Shown: positions 43,634 through 52,146 of the stretch, one piece after another
Position numbering within the stretch: position 1 is the first letter of the stretch
How the letters are laid out: the number at the start of each line of letters is the position of its first letter
Assembly: GCF_016735595.1 (NCBI RefSeq)
Contig: NZ_JAERRB010000001.1
Coordinates: 930,001-994,000, forward strand
DNA: 64,000 nucleotides
Direction of reading: 5' to 3'
Origin: Chryseolinea lacunae
Lineage (GTDB): Bacteria > Bacteroidota > Bacteroidia > Cytophagales > Cyclobacteriaceae
The notes under the pieces: generated by a model
Databases searched by the model: none
Told to the model about the DNA's origin: nothing
Seen by the model: the letters and a program-made list of their open reading frames with translations, nothing else
Program-made: the position numbers and the translations under genes

Positions 43634-44269
43634 TTATTTCACATCGATGGTGAACGTGATGTCAAGATCCGATTCTCCCGTGTTGGAGTCTGAAACATCG
43701 GACTTCAAATTGGGCTGGTGCTTCAACAACACCCGGAACGTGCCCGACGCTGCGGCCGACGACGCGGTCCACGTAGTGGTTAGCCCCAGCGGCAGATCGT
43801 TGGCATCTTTCGAATCGGCACCGCCCGAATAGTTGACGGCATCGTTCCGGTTGTCAACATTGCCGTTGCCCGAAGGATCCGAAAACACATTGTTGGTCCA
43901 CCCAAAAAAGAACATGTGTTCGTCGCCTTCCTGACGCACTTCGGACGTGATGTCAAATTCGGGGTCGGACGACGCAGCCAGTTCGTTTATCAGTTGAATG
44001 CCCAGTGTATAGGTTTTGCCTGTGGCCAATTCGATAGGGCCGTCAACGGTAATGCTTTTATAACCTTCTCCGTCGGGGTCGGTTGCCGTTACCACCGTGG
44101 GGGTTCCTCCTCCCGCAGGAGTGAAGGTGAGCGTTGCTTTGGTAATGAGTTCGGGTGTGTCTTCTTTCACCGGATCGTTGTTGCTGCAACTGCTGATGAA
44201 TGCCGCAGCGGCAATAAGACAAACCAGGGTGAGGACGGGACGTGCTATAGTGAATGATACAAATTTCAT
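43634..44269 (-). CDS. Bacteroidota beta-sandwich lipoprotein of the TonB-receptor-associated type
   Basis: 211 residues with a lipoprotein signal (lipobox FISSC, Cys about 28). The body TATLTFTPAGGG-like strands, SITVDGPIELATGKTYTLGI, QEGDEHMFFFGWTN, NDLPLGLTTTW and GTFRVLLKHQP followed by a DIAVTF-like end (LDITFTIDVK) match a lipoprotein family that in many Bacteroidota sits next to a TonB-dependent receptor and is sometimes labelled a type 1 periplasmic binding fold protein. No receptor is adjacent here. Preceded by a His/Cys-rich protein gene in the same direction. Confidence 0.75.
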   Translation of the reverse strand: MKFVSFTIARPVLTLVCLIAAAAFISSCSNNDPVKEDTPELITKATLTFTPAGGGTPTVVTATDPDGEGYKSITVDGPIELATGKTYTLGIQLINELAASSDPEFDITSEVRQEGDEHMFFFGWTNNVFSDPSGNGNVDNRNDAVNYSGGADSKDANDLPLGLTTTWTASSAAASGTFRVLLKHQPNLKSDVSDSNTGESDLDITFTIDVK

Positions 44270-44399
44270 ATTGAAAAGAAGATTAGGAAGTGTTGAGTGC
44301 TGTAAATAAATGTTTCTTCAAAAAGGATGAAGCCATCCTTTCTGATTAAAGGAAACCTACGGGCGTCAAGGCCGGTAGCTTGATGAACAAGAAAGATTT

Positions 44400-44810
44400 T
44401 TACGACAGCACGGGAGGTGCGCGGGAGGGCAATTGCAGGGCCGAAGTGTGCCATAGAAATACGCACGTGGCCATCGGCACAGCAGAAACAAATTCAACGT
44501 TGTCGGTATGGGCTTCCTGGCTGAGCCATTGATCGGCATGAAACGAGAACTGACACAGGGGGCACTTTCTTAACTTGGCAACGTGCGTTTTGTGCTCACA
44601 ACTTTTGTTGTCCTGGTGAAAGATGTTTCGGTGACAAGGGTCTTTCTCCTCTTGCACCGTGTGGAGCGCCACTTCGTTGTTGTGAAAAAAGGCGTGAATC
44701 CCTTCGTTGGAAAGCGAACCGACACCATAGAGCAAAAGCCAAAGCAGAACACATCCGCTTTTCAACGTGGCGAGAATGTTTGTGCCGTTATGGTTCTGGA
44801 TACCCTTCAA
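44400..44810 (-). CDS. Histidine/cysteine-rich secreted protein, probably metal related
   Basis: 136 residues. An N-terminal hydrophobic segment (SGCVLLWLLLYGVGSL) is followed by a part with many His and Cys: IHAFFHNNEVALH, DPCHRNIFHQDNKSCEHKTH and LRKCPLCQFSFHADQ. Proteins with a CPLCQF-type motif after a signal sequence are found beside metal TonB systems in Bacteroidota. It is 130 bases upstream of the lipoprotein gene and probably shares its transcript. The metal and role are unknown. Confidence 0.65.
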   Translation of the reverse strand: MKGIQNHNGTNILATLKSGCVLLWLLLYGVGSLSNEGIHAFFHNNEVALHTVQEEKDPCHRNIFHQDNKSCEHKTHVAKLRKCPLCQFSFHADQWLSQEAHTDNVEFVSAVPMATCVFLWHTSALQLPSRAPPVLS

Positions 44811-44900
44811 AGTTGCCGGTGCCTGAAAGGCAAAAGTAGGTAGCCCGCCTCACTTATGCAACACAATTGCATTTAGTTCACAGCGGGAATATGCCGTTCC

Positions 44901-45317
44901 TCACTCGATCCGGCGACGCCACTGTTTCTTCTCGGATGCTTTTTTCTTTTTGTTGATCCGGTTTTGGACCGACGTTTTGGAAGGTTTGGTGGCTTTGCGC
45001 GCCTTTTTCTTCGCGAACGCTTTTGTTAACCAGGCGTCGAGTTTGGCCACGGCCTCTTCCTTGTTCTGTAGCTGCGAACGTTTGTCTTGCGAGGTGATGA
45101 TCAGCACACCGTCGGTTGTCATTTTGGTGGCGAGCTTGGCCGCGATGATTTCTTTTTCTTCGGGCGTGAGCACGAGCGATTGGGTCACGTCAAATTTCAG
45201 CGTCACTTTCGTGTTCACCTTGTTCACGTTCTGTCCGCCCGGGCCGCTGCTGCGCGAGGTGGTGAAGGTTAGTTCGCTGCCAAGTAGTGCAGCCGTTATC
45301 GGACGTTGAGCAGACAT
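44901..45317 (-). CDS. arfB: Alternative ribosome-rescue peptidyl-tRNA hydrolase ArfB
   Basis: 138 residues from ATG 45317; the longer frame adds 21 residues with no family match. The catalytic GGQ loop is SRSSGPGGQNVNKVNTKVTL, as in release factor class proteins, and the tail is highly basic (KKKARKATKPSK, NKKKKASEKKQWRRR), as ArfB needs to enter the empty mRNA channel. It frees peptides from stalled ribosomes. Transcribed alone. Confidence 0.93.
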   Translation of the reverse strand: MSAQRPITAALLGSELTFTTSRSSGPGGQNVNKVNTKVTLKFDVTQSLVLTPEEKEIIAAKLATKMTTDGVLIITSQDKRSQLQNKEEAVAKLDAWLTKAFAKKKARKATKPSKTSVQNRINKKKKASEKKQWRRRIE

Positions 45318-45454
45318 GCGGGATAAAACTTTTCGTGAAGATAAAACAAATATTTCTCCGCGATCGAAATGCAACATCATAAATCCGCCAGCAGCCGTGA
45401 CTATTCTCTCACCGCGGAATTATAAGCATACATCAAACCTAAACACATACGATT

Positions 45455-45958
45455 ATGGCCATGATCAACACGTCCGACGAGACGCGCGGCAAAGTGCGTC
45501 GTTCAAAAGCCTCCACACACATCGATATGACACCAATGGTAGACCTTGCCTTCCTGCTGTTAACGTTCTTCATGCTCACCACATCTTTTTTCAAGCCCTA
45601 CACCATGCAGGTAGACATGCCCGAGAAAGTAGAAAATCCCATACAACAACGTCCTGTTCAAGCCGACAAAGTGCTGACACTGGTGCTGGGCGAAAACAAT
45701 AAAATCTATTCGTATGTAGGCCTGCCCAAACCCCCACTCCAGGTCACTGACTATTCCACCAAGGGTGTGCGCAAACTGCTGCGCGAAAAAAATGCTTCCG
45801 TGAAAGGGTTGTATGTTCTCATCAAACCATCTGTCAAAGCCAAGTATCAAAACATTGTGGACGTGCTCGACGAAATGTCGATCGCCGCGGTTCCCCACTA
45901 TGCTATCGTGAAGATCACCGACGAAGACACACAGTTGATGAACGGGGTCATCCACTAA
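45455..45958 (+). CDS. ExbD/TolR family protein
   Basis: 167 residues. After a basic N-terminus comes HIDMTPMVDLAFLLLTFFML, the ExbD/TolR transmembrane helix with the essential Asp, then a periplasmic domain. The family transmits proton motive force together with an ExbB/TolQ subunit. No exbB or tonB is adjacent, so this copy must pair with a distant partner or act in another motor. It has its own hairpin at the 3' end. Confidence 0.88.
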   Translation: MAMINTSDETRGKVRRSKASTHIDMTPMVDLAFLLLTFFMLTTSFFKPYTMQVDMPEKVENPIQQRPVQADKVLTLVLGENNKIYSYVGLPKPPLQVTDYSTKGVRKLLREKNASVKGLYVLIKPSVKAKYQNIVDVLDEMSIAAVPHYAIVKITDEDTQLMNGVIH

Positions 45959-45980
45959 CACCTTGCTGACCTCATCTTAC

Positions 45981-46015
45981 ATTTTCTAAGGACGCAAATG
46001 GCGTCCTTAGAAAAT
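45981..46015. terminator. Perfect 15-bp hairpin after the ExbD gene
   Basis: ATTTTCTAAGGACGC (45981-45995) and its exact complement (46001-46015) enclose an AAATG loop, 22 bases after the stop. The A/T ends of the stem give U-rich sides in both directions, so it probably ends transcription. Confidence 0.75.
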
Positions 46016-46265
46016 TTGAATACCCATCCCTCCTGCTGCGCGGCACCGCGCTTCTGCCCACCATCCCAATCCTGCCAATAAGGCCTCCAAACCGTCAAAA
46101 AATGCCCTTATATGGCGAGGGTGACCTGAAAGTTTAATATTATTGTGGGGAATTTGGAACGCTGAAAAGGTGTTCTTCCCGTCTATAGTCTAGCCAAAGT
46201 TGGTAAATGGTCATTTCGTCCTAAATTCTACCTATTTCATAGTAAAAAACCATATCCATAACTAT
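46016..46265. other. Leader region of the kdn operon, no gene
   Basis: 250 bases between the terminator and kdnA. It must hold the kdnA promoter, but no convincing TAnnTTTG box was found. The open frame from 46200 in front of kdnA has no family match and is treated as leader. Confidence 0.4.
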
Positions 46266-47474
46266 ATGCCAGGAACTGAATTATTCGGTTACGAAGAAAA
46301 AAAAGAAGTGAATGACGTGCTCGAAACCGGCGTTTTGTTTCGCTATGGTCACGATGCCCAGCGGAACAACCAATGGAAAGCACGCGATTTTGAAGCGGAA
46401 GTGAAGAAAATCACGGGCGCAAAGTTTGCCCATGCCGTGTCGAGCGGGTCCACCGCCGTGGCGTGTGCGCTGGCCGGTGCCGGCATTGGCGCAGGCGACG
46501 AAGTGATTGTTCCTCCCTTCACCTTCATTGCTTCTGTGGAAGCGGTGTTGTTCGCCGGAGCACTCCCCGTGTTTGCCGAAGTAGACGAAACCCTTTGCCT
46601 CAGTGCCGACGGCATTCGCAAGGCGGTTACACCAAAAACAAAAGCCGTTCTGCTGGTGCACATGTGTGGCGGCATGGCCAACATGGACGAGATTCTGAAA
46701 GTTTGCAAAGAACATAACCTCGTGCTGGTGGAAGATGCAGGCCAGGCATTTGCAGCCTCCTACAAAGGCACCAGTGTGGGCCTCTTTGGAAAAACAGGTT
46801 GCTACTCCTTCGACTTCTTCAAGATCGCTACGGCGGGCGAAGGCGGTGTGCTGGTCACCAACGACGAGCAAGCCTATCATCATGCCGAAACCTATTCCGA
46901 TCACGGTCACGACCACATTGGCAACAACCGCGGCATGGAGAACCACCCCATCATTGGCTTCAACTTCCGCATCAGCGAAGTGCACGCTGCCATCGGCGCC
47001 GTGCAGACACGTCGCGTGCCCCACATCCGCGAAGTGAATCGCAAGAACAAAAAGTTTTTAACGGACGCCCTAAGCAAAACACCCGGCATCGGCTTTGCCA
47101 CCATCGTGGATCCCGAGGGAGACTCGGCTACGTTTCTCAACCTCCTGATGCCCGACACGGAAACCGCCAAGCGCACCGTGGAAGCACTCAACGCCAACGG
47201 CATCGGCGGCTTCAACTACTGGTTCACCAACATGTATCACTTCATCAACCAGTGGGATCATTTGAAAGATCTGAAAGTAGCGGCAAAACTTACCATCAAC
47301 GTGTTGGGCGCGCCGCAGGATTATAAAAACCTCCACCTGCCCAAATCGCAGGATGTGGTGGGCCGTCTCATTTCGTTTGGCATCCGTGTCACATGGACAC
47401 CGGAACAACTGAACGCTTTGGCGGAAGGAATTTCAAAAAGTGTTAACCAGGCTTTATCGACTGTACATGCATAA
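46266..47474 (+). CDS. kdnA: 8-amino-3,8-dideoxy-D-manno-octulosonate transaminase
   Basis: 402 residues from ATG 46266 (MPGTELFGYEEKKEVNDVLE). It is a DegT/DnrJ/EryC1-type PLP aminotransferase: D157 in VLVEDAGQAFAASYKG contacts the PLP ring and K186 in YSFDFFKIATAGEGG is the Schiff-base lysine. The identity as KdnA rests on close resemblance to the Kdo8N aminotransferase group and on the following KdnB and KdsA genes. It would convert 8-oxo-Kdo to 8-amino-Kdo with glutamate. Its end overlaps kdnB by eight bases. Confidence 0.88.
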   Translation: MPGTELFGYEEKKEVNDVLETGVLFRYGHDAQRNNQWKARDFEAEVKKITGAKFAHAVSSGSTAVACALAGAGIGAGDEVIVPPFTFIASVEAVLFAGALPVFAEVDETLCLSADGIRKAVTPKTKAVLLVHMCGGMANMDEILKVCKEHNLVLVEDAGQAFAASYKGTSVGLFGKTGCYSFDFFKIATAGEGGVLVTNDEQAYHHAETYSDHGHDHIGNNRGMENHPIIGFNFRISEVHAAIGAVQTRRVPHIREVNRKNKKFLTDALSKTPGIGFATIVDPEGDSATFLNLLMPDTETAKRTVEALNANGIGGFNYWFTNMYHFINQWDHLKDLKVAAKLTINVLGAPQDYKNLHLPKSQDVVGRLISFGIRVTWTPEQLNALAEGISKSVNQALSTVHA

Positions 47475-48546
47475 GAATTTCAAAGGAATAGAAAAGACCG
47501 TCTTCGGCCGTGGATCGTTTGCCCAGCTGGGCGACATTCTGAACGAACGACGAAACGACAACGACAAGTTCATGCTTTTTGTCGTGGACAATTATTTCAA
47601 GGACAAACCGCTCGCATCACAAATTCCGCAGAAGCCGGGCGACGTGGTCATGTTTATCGACGTTGATCAATACGAACCCACCACCGAACAAATCGACACC
47701 ATCCGCGATCAGGTGCTGGCCAAAAATGGTTTGCCCGCCGGCGTTGTCGGCATTGGTGGCGGCAGCATCATGGACATCGCCAAGGCGTCGTCGCTGATGT
47801 TTACCAACGAAGGATCTTCCACCCTATATCAAGGCCTGAACCTGGTGAAGAAGCCGGGCATCTATCACGTGGGTGTCCCCACCATCTCCGGAACAGGTGC
47901 GGAAGTTTCGATGACCGCCGTGTTGACAGGTCCTGTGAAAAAGCTGGGGCTGAAATGTGAGTGGACGGTGTTTAATCAAGTGGTGCTCGATCCGGATCTC
48001 ATTGCCAGCGTTCCCACCGACTGGTGGTTCTATACCGGCATGGACACCTACATCCACTGCATCGAATCCGAGAACGGCATCTACAACAATGTCTATAGCC
48101 ACGCATTTGCCGAACAGGCACTGAAACTTTGTGAAGACGTTTACCTCAACGAAGGCAGCGGCCAGACACCCGATAACGATGAGAAACTTATGGTGGCATC
48201 GTTGATGGGCGGACTCAGCCTCACCTACTCCGAAGTGGGTGTATGCCATGCGTTGTCCTACGGGCTTTCAAAAATTCTGGGCACCCGTCATTGCTATGCA
48301 AACTGTCTTGCATTCAATCATCTCCAGGACTATTATCCCGAAGGCGTAGCCGATTTCAAAAAGATGTTGAAGAAACACAACATCACCCTGCCCCAAGGAA
48401 TCGCCAAAGGATGGACCGAAGAGCAAATCACCCGGATGGCCGAAGTGTCATACAATCTTCCGCACATGTGGAACCACGCCATCGGTCTGGATTGGAAAGA
48501 CAAGATCACCCTCGATACGATCAAGGATTTATTCAAACGCTTATAA
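47467..48546 (+). CDS. kdnB: 3-deoxy-D-manno-octulosonate 8-oxidase
   Basis: 359 residues from ATG 47467, which overlaps kdnA; a GTG at 47440 is less likely. It is an iron-type (group III) alcohol dehydrogenase: GVVGIGGGSIMDIAKASSL binds NAD(P), and metal ligands are in GMDTYIHCIES, GVCHALSYGLS and RHCYANCLAF. KdnB oxidises the C8 hydroxyl of Kdo to the aldehyde used by KdnA. In Shewanella the two genes form the Kdo8N pathway, which strengthens the lipid A region. Confidence 0.88.
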   Translation: MHKNFKGIEKTVFGRGSFAQLGDILNERRNDNDKFMLFVVDNYFKDKPLASQIPQKPGDVVMFIDVDQYEPTTEQIDTIRDQVLAKNGLPAGVVGIGGGSIMDIAKASSLMFTNEGSSTLYQGLNLVKKPGIYHVGVPTISGTGAEVSMTAVLTGPVKKLGLKCEWTVFNQVVLDPDLIASVPTDWWFYTGMDTYIHCIESENGIYNNVYSHAFAEQALKLCEDVYLNEGSGQTPDNDEKLMVASLMGGLSLTYSEVGVCHALSYGLSKILGTRHCYANCLAFNHLQDYYPEGVADFKKMLKKHNITLPQGIAKGWTEEQITRMAEVSYNLPHMWNHAIGLDWKDKITLDTIKDLFKRL

Positions 48547-48570
48547 TATCAACCTTTAAATCTCGCAGCC

Positions 48571-49422
48571 ATGAGCAAAAAAATAGTTAAAGTAGGAAAC
48601 ATTGAATGCGGTGCCGATGAGTTGTTCCTCATCTCCGGTCCCTGTGTGATTGAAGACGAGTTGATCATGATGAAAACTGCCGAGAAGCTGAAAGAAGTTT
48701 CGGAACGGTTGAACATCAAAATCATCTACAAGTCTTCATTCCAGAAAGACAATCGCAGCAGCTTGAAATATTACGACGGTCCCGGTCTTGACAAAGGCGT
48801 GAAGATGCTGGCAAAAATTCGCGAGCAGTTTGGATTTCCCATCCTCACCGACGTTCATTATCCCGACCAGGCAACCGCTGCCGGTCAAGTGGTGGATGTG
48901 ATTCAGATTCCCGCCTACTTGTGCATGCAATCTACGCTGATCGTGGCCGCTGCCAAAACAGGCAAGACCATCAACATCAAACACGGCCAGTTTCTGTCGC
49001 CCGAAAACATGAAGCACCCCGCAGCAAAATGCGTGGAAGCCGGCAACGACAACATCATTCTGACCGAGCGTGGCTACACGTTTGGCTACAACGATCTCAT
49101 TGTTGATCCCCGCAGCTTCTATCACATGGGCCGCATCGGCTACCCGGTGGTGTTTGACGTAACGCACTCGATCCGCAAGTATGGCATTCCCAGCGCCGAC
49201 GCAAAAGGTGGTGCACGCGAATTCCTTCCGGTCCTGTCGCGCGCCGGCGTAGCCTCGGGTGTTGATGGTGTTTTCATCGAAACACACCCCGAGCCTGAAA
49301 AGGCGTTGTGCGATGCCGCCAGCCAGCTGTGCGTATACGACCTGGAAGAATTCCTGAAACCCGTTCTCGAACTGCACGCCATTGAAGTGAAATATCGTAG
49401 CCGTGAAGTTGTGCTTGCCTGA
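48571..49422 (+). CDS. kdsA: Kdo-8-phosphate synthase
   Basis: 283 residues, standard KdsA length. LFLISGPCVIEDELIMMKTA, YKSSFQKDNRSSLKYYDGPG and VFDVTHSIRKYGIPSADAKG followed by GARE are the conserved TIM-barrel motifs for PEP and arabinose-5-phosphate. It condenses the two to Kdo-8-phosphate. It lies 24 bases after kdnB in the same transcript, and a strong terminator follows. Confidence 0.96.
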   Translation: MSKKIVKVGNIECGADELFLISGPCVIEDELIMMKTAEKLKEVSERLNIKIIYKSSFQKDNRSSLKYYDGPGLDKGVKMLAKIREQFGFPILTDVHYPDQATAAGQVVDVIQIPAYLCMQSTLIVAAAKTGKTINIKHGQFLSPENMKHPAAKCVEAGNDNIILTERGYTFGYNDLIVDPRSFYHMGRIGYPVVFDVTHSIRKYGIPSADAKGGAREFLPVLSRAGVASGVDGVFIETHPEPEKALCDAASQLCVYDLEEFLKPVLELHAIEVKYRSREVVLA

Positions 49423-49453
49423 GCACAGCCGTAGCTATACATTCTTCTGAACG

Positions 49454-49508
49454 AAGAGCCTGTATCAAAAGCAACACTTGCTTTCCGATGCAGGCTCTTT
49501 TAGTTTTA
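49454..49508 (+). terminator. Long terminator after kdsA
   Basis: Outer stem AAGAGCCTG/CAGGCTCTT with an inner AAAGCAA/TTGCTTT stem, followed by TTTTAGTTTT. It separates kdsA from the phosphatase-like gene, which starts 35 bases later, so read-through or a second promoter is needed for the latter. Confidence 0.85.
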
Positions 49509-49542
49509 CACAATTCCATCACACTTTTCTAAACTTCCGAAC

Positions 49543-50259
49543 ATGTCTCTCTCTTCCATCGAAAAAATTTTCAGCACGCCAGGCGGGCAATTTGTTACGC
49601 CCATTGAAGAATTGTCGAAGAAATTAAAAAACATCAAAGCCTTTGTGTTCGATTGGGATGGCGTGTTTAACGACGGCACAAAAAACGAACACGGCAGCAG
49701 CACCTTTAGCGAAACCGACGCCATGGGCACCAACCTGATGCGCCTGAGCCGTTGGATGCCGGAACAGAAAATGCCGTATGCGGCGGTGTTGTCGGGTGAG
49801 GAAAATAAAATATCATTCAAGTTCGGCGCACGCGAACATTTCCATCATGTCTATTTCAAAGTGAGGGACAAAACCATTGCCCTCTCCCACTTCAACAAAA
49901 CATTCGGACTCACCAACGAAAATATCCTCTTTGTTTTTGACGACGTGCTTGACCTCTCGCTCGCCCGCATCTGCGGCCTGCGCATGATGATCAGCCGGAA
50001 GGCCAACCCCATGTTTCGAAAATATGTGATCGACAACGGCCTGGCCGACTACATCACCGCACACGACGGATCACAATTCGGCGTGCGGGAAATCACCGAA
50101 CTTGTTATTGCCCTCAGTGGAAATTATGATGAAACGCTGGAGCATCGCATAACCTTCTCGCCGGACTACAAAACCTATTTTGAAGAACGACAAAACCTTC
50201 CCACTTCTTTTTTCACCGTGGTGAACAACGAGATTGCACGACAGGAAATTGTGCTGTAG
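49543..50259 (+). CDS. HAD phosphatase, KdsC-like with extensions
   Basis: 238 residues. The HAD motif I is VFDWDGVFNDGTKN and the late VFDDVLDLSLARICGLRMMI fits motif IV; these match the KdsC C0-type HAD group that removes phosphate from Kdo-8-phosphate. It is about 50-60 residues longer than usual KdsC, with an N-terminal helix (about 1-30) and a C-terminal tail (about 200-238). Position after kdsA supports the Kdo role. Some HADs of this type act on other sugar phosphates. Confidence 0.75.
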   Translation: MSLSSIEKIFSTPGGQFVTPIEELSKKLKNIKAFVFDWDGVFNDGTKNEHGSSTFSETDAMGTNLMRLSRWMPEQKMPYAAVLSGEENKISFKFGAREHFHHVYFKVRDKTIALSHFNKTFGLTNENILFVFDDVLDLSLARICGLRMMISRKANPMFRKYVIDNGLADYITAHDGSQFGVREITELVIALSGNYDETLEHRITFSPDYKTYFEERQNLPTSFFTVVNNEIARQEIVL

Positions 50260-50362
50260 TCTCTGAGTTTTGCCTATGAATCATAACGGTTGTTCGGTTT
50301 CGCAACTACATTATTTAGAAGCGTTATCAATTACCAGGATCTTCTTTGTTAAAAATTAACGG

Positions 50363-50381
50363 ATGTGTCATTCAGACACAT
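50363..50381 (+). other. Small hairpin in the leader of the GMC gene
   Basis: ATGTGTC (50363-50369) pairs with GACACAT (50375-50381) around ATTCA. No T-run follows. It lies in the 190-base gap before the GMC oxidoreductase gene, where no other feature is seen. Confidence 0.35.
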
Positions 50382-50450
50382 TTCCTACCCTTTGTGGGAT
50401 ACAACAATGACAAACAATTCGTAATATGCCTCTTTAAAATACCATAACTT

Positions 50451-52130
50451 ATGAGTGAGAATGTTTATGATGCCATTGTTGTCGGCTCGGGTATTAGCGG
50501 AGGCTGGGCAGCAAAGGAACTTTGTGAAAAAGGACTGAAGGTGATTATGCTGGAACGTGGCCAGAATATAGAACACGTGAAAGACTACACACAGACCAAT
50601 AAAGCGCCCTGGGAATTTCCCCATCGCGGCAAAGCACCCCTGAGTCTTGTGAAGGACTATCCTGTGCTGAAGCGCGATTATCCGCTGAACGAAATAAATA
50701 CCGACTGGTGGGCAAGCGACAAAGACTGTCCCTACACAGAAGTGAAGCGCTTCGACTGGTTTCGCGGCTATCACGTGGGAGGACGCTCACTGATGTGGGG
50801 CAAGCAAAGCTATCGCCTCAGCGATCTCGACTTTGAAGCCAATGCTAAAGAAGGCATCGCCGTAGACTGGCCCGTGCGCTACAAAGAAATTGCCCCCTGG
50901 TATGACTACGTAGAAAAATTTGCCGGCATCAGCGGGAACAAAGATGGCATCGACCACCTTCCCGACGGACAGTTCTTGCCTCCTATGGACATGACCTGTG
51001 TGGAGAAGGATGTCGCCGCCCGCATCAAAGAAACCTACAAAGGCAAACGCCACATGATTATCGGCCGCGCCGCGCACGTGACGGGTCCCTTGGCCGGACG
51101 CACGCAGTGTCAATACCGTAACAAATGCGGACTGGGCTGTCCCTTCGGTGGATATTTCAGCACACAATCGTCGACCTTGCCGGCTGCGGTGAAGACGGGC
51201 AACCTAACCCTGCGCCCCTGGAGCATCGTCACCAAAGTGCTCTACGACAAAGACAAGAAACAAGCAACCGGAGTGGAAGTGCTCGATGCACAGACCAACC
51301 AAACCTACGAATACAAAGCCAAAATTGTGTTCCTCAACGCTTCCACGCTAAACACAGCATGGATCATGATGAACTCTGCCACCGACATCTGGCCCGACGG
51401 ATTGGGCAGTGCCAGTGGCACACTGGGCCACAACCTGATGGACCACCACCTTGGCGTGTGGACCGGCGGCGATGTGGATGGCTATGAAGACAAATATGTT
51501 TTCGGAAATCGTCCCAATGGAATTTACATTCCACGCTACCGGAATATGTATGGCGAGAAGCGTGACTATCTGCGTGGCTTTGGCTACCAGGGAGGCGCAA
51601 GCCGCGAAGGCTGGGGTCGCAATGTGGCGGAATACAGCATCGGCGCCGAATATAAAGAGGCCCTGAGTGAACCCGGAAAATGGACTATGGGCATGGGTGG
51701 CTTCGGCGAAATATTGCCGTATCACGAAAACAAAGTGACGCTCGACAAAACCCGCAAAGACAAATGGGGATTGAATGTTCTCGCCATCGACTGCGAACTG
51801 AAAGACAATGAGAACAAGATGCGCAAAGACATGCTGGACGACGCCAAAGAAATGCTGGAAGCGGCCGGTGTGAAAAATGTGAAAGGCCACATAGGCGACG
51901 GCACTCCCGGACGTGGCATCCACGAAATGGGAACGGCCCGCATGGGCAAAGACCCGAAAACGTCGGTGCTCAACAAATGGAACCAGGTGTGGGATGCCAA
52001 GAACGTGTTCGTTACAGACGGATCGTTCATGACCTCAGCCGCATGTCAGAACCCTTCGCTTACCTACATGGCGTTCACCGCTCGCGCGGCTGACTATGCA
52101 GTGAGTGAGTTAAAGAAAAAGAACATCTAA
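50451..52130 (+). CDS. GMC-family oxidoreductase (sugar dehydrogenase type)
   Basis: 559 residues. The FAD Rossmann motif is AIVVGSGISGGWAAKELCEK. The C-terminal half has HEMGTARMGKDPKTSVLNKW and NVFVTDGSFMTSAACQNPSL followed by TYMA, typical of the gluconate 2-dehydrogenase/glucoside 3-dehydrogenase flavin subunit. No signal sequence is visible, so export would depend on the Tat-type partner subunit encoded 16 bases downstream. It likely oxidises a sugar or glycoside hydroxyl. Confidence 0.9.
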   Translation: MSENVYDAIVVGSGISGGWAAKELCEKGLKVIMLERGQNIEHVKDYTQTNKAPWEFPHRGKAPLSLVKDYPVLKRDYPLNEINTDWWASDKDCPYTEVKRFDWFRGYHVGGRSLMWGKQSYRLSDLDFEANAKEGIAVDWPVRYKEIAPWYDYVEKFAGISGNKDGIDHLPDGQFLPPMDMTCVEKDVAARIKETYKGKRHMIIGRAAHVTGPLAGRTQCQYRNKCGLGCPFGGYFSTQSSTLPAAVKTGNLTLRPWSIVTKVLYDKDKKQATGVEVLDAQTNQTYEYKAKIVFLNASTLNTAWIMMNSATDIWPDGLGSASGTLGHNLMDHHLGVWTGGDVDGYEDKYVFGNRPNGIYIPRYRNMYGEKRDYLRGFGYQGGASREGWGRNVAEYSIGAEYKEALSEPGKWTMGMGGFGEILPYHENKVTLDKTRKDKWGLNVLAIDCELKDNENKMRKDMLDDAKEMLEAAGVKNVKGHIGDGTPGRGIHEMGTARMGKDPKTSVLNKWNQVWDAKNVFVTDGSFMTSAACQNPSLTYMAFTARAADYAVSELKKKNI

Positions 52131-52146
52131 TTTTTTAAGAAGCATT

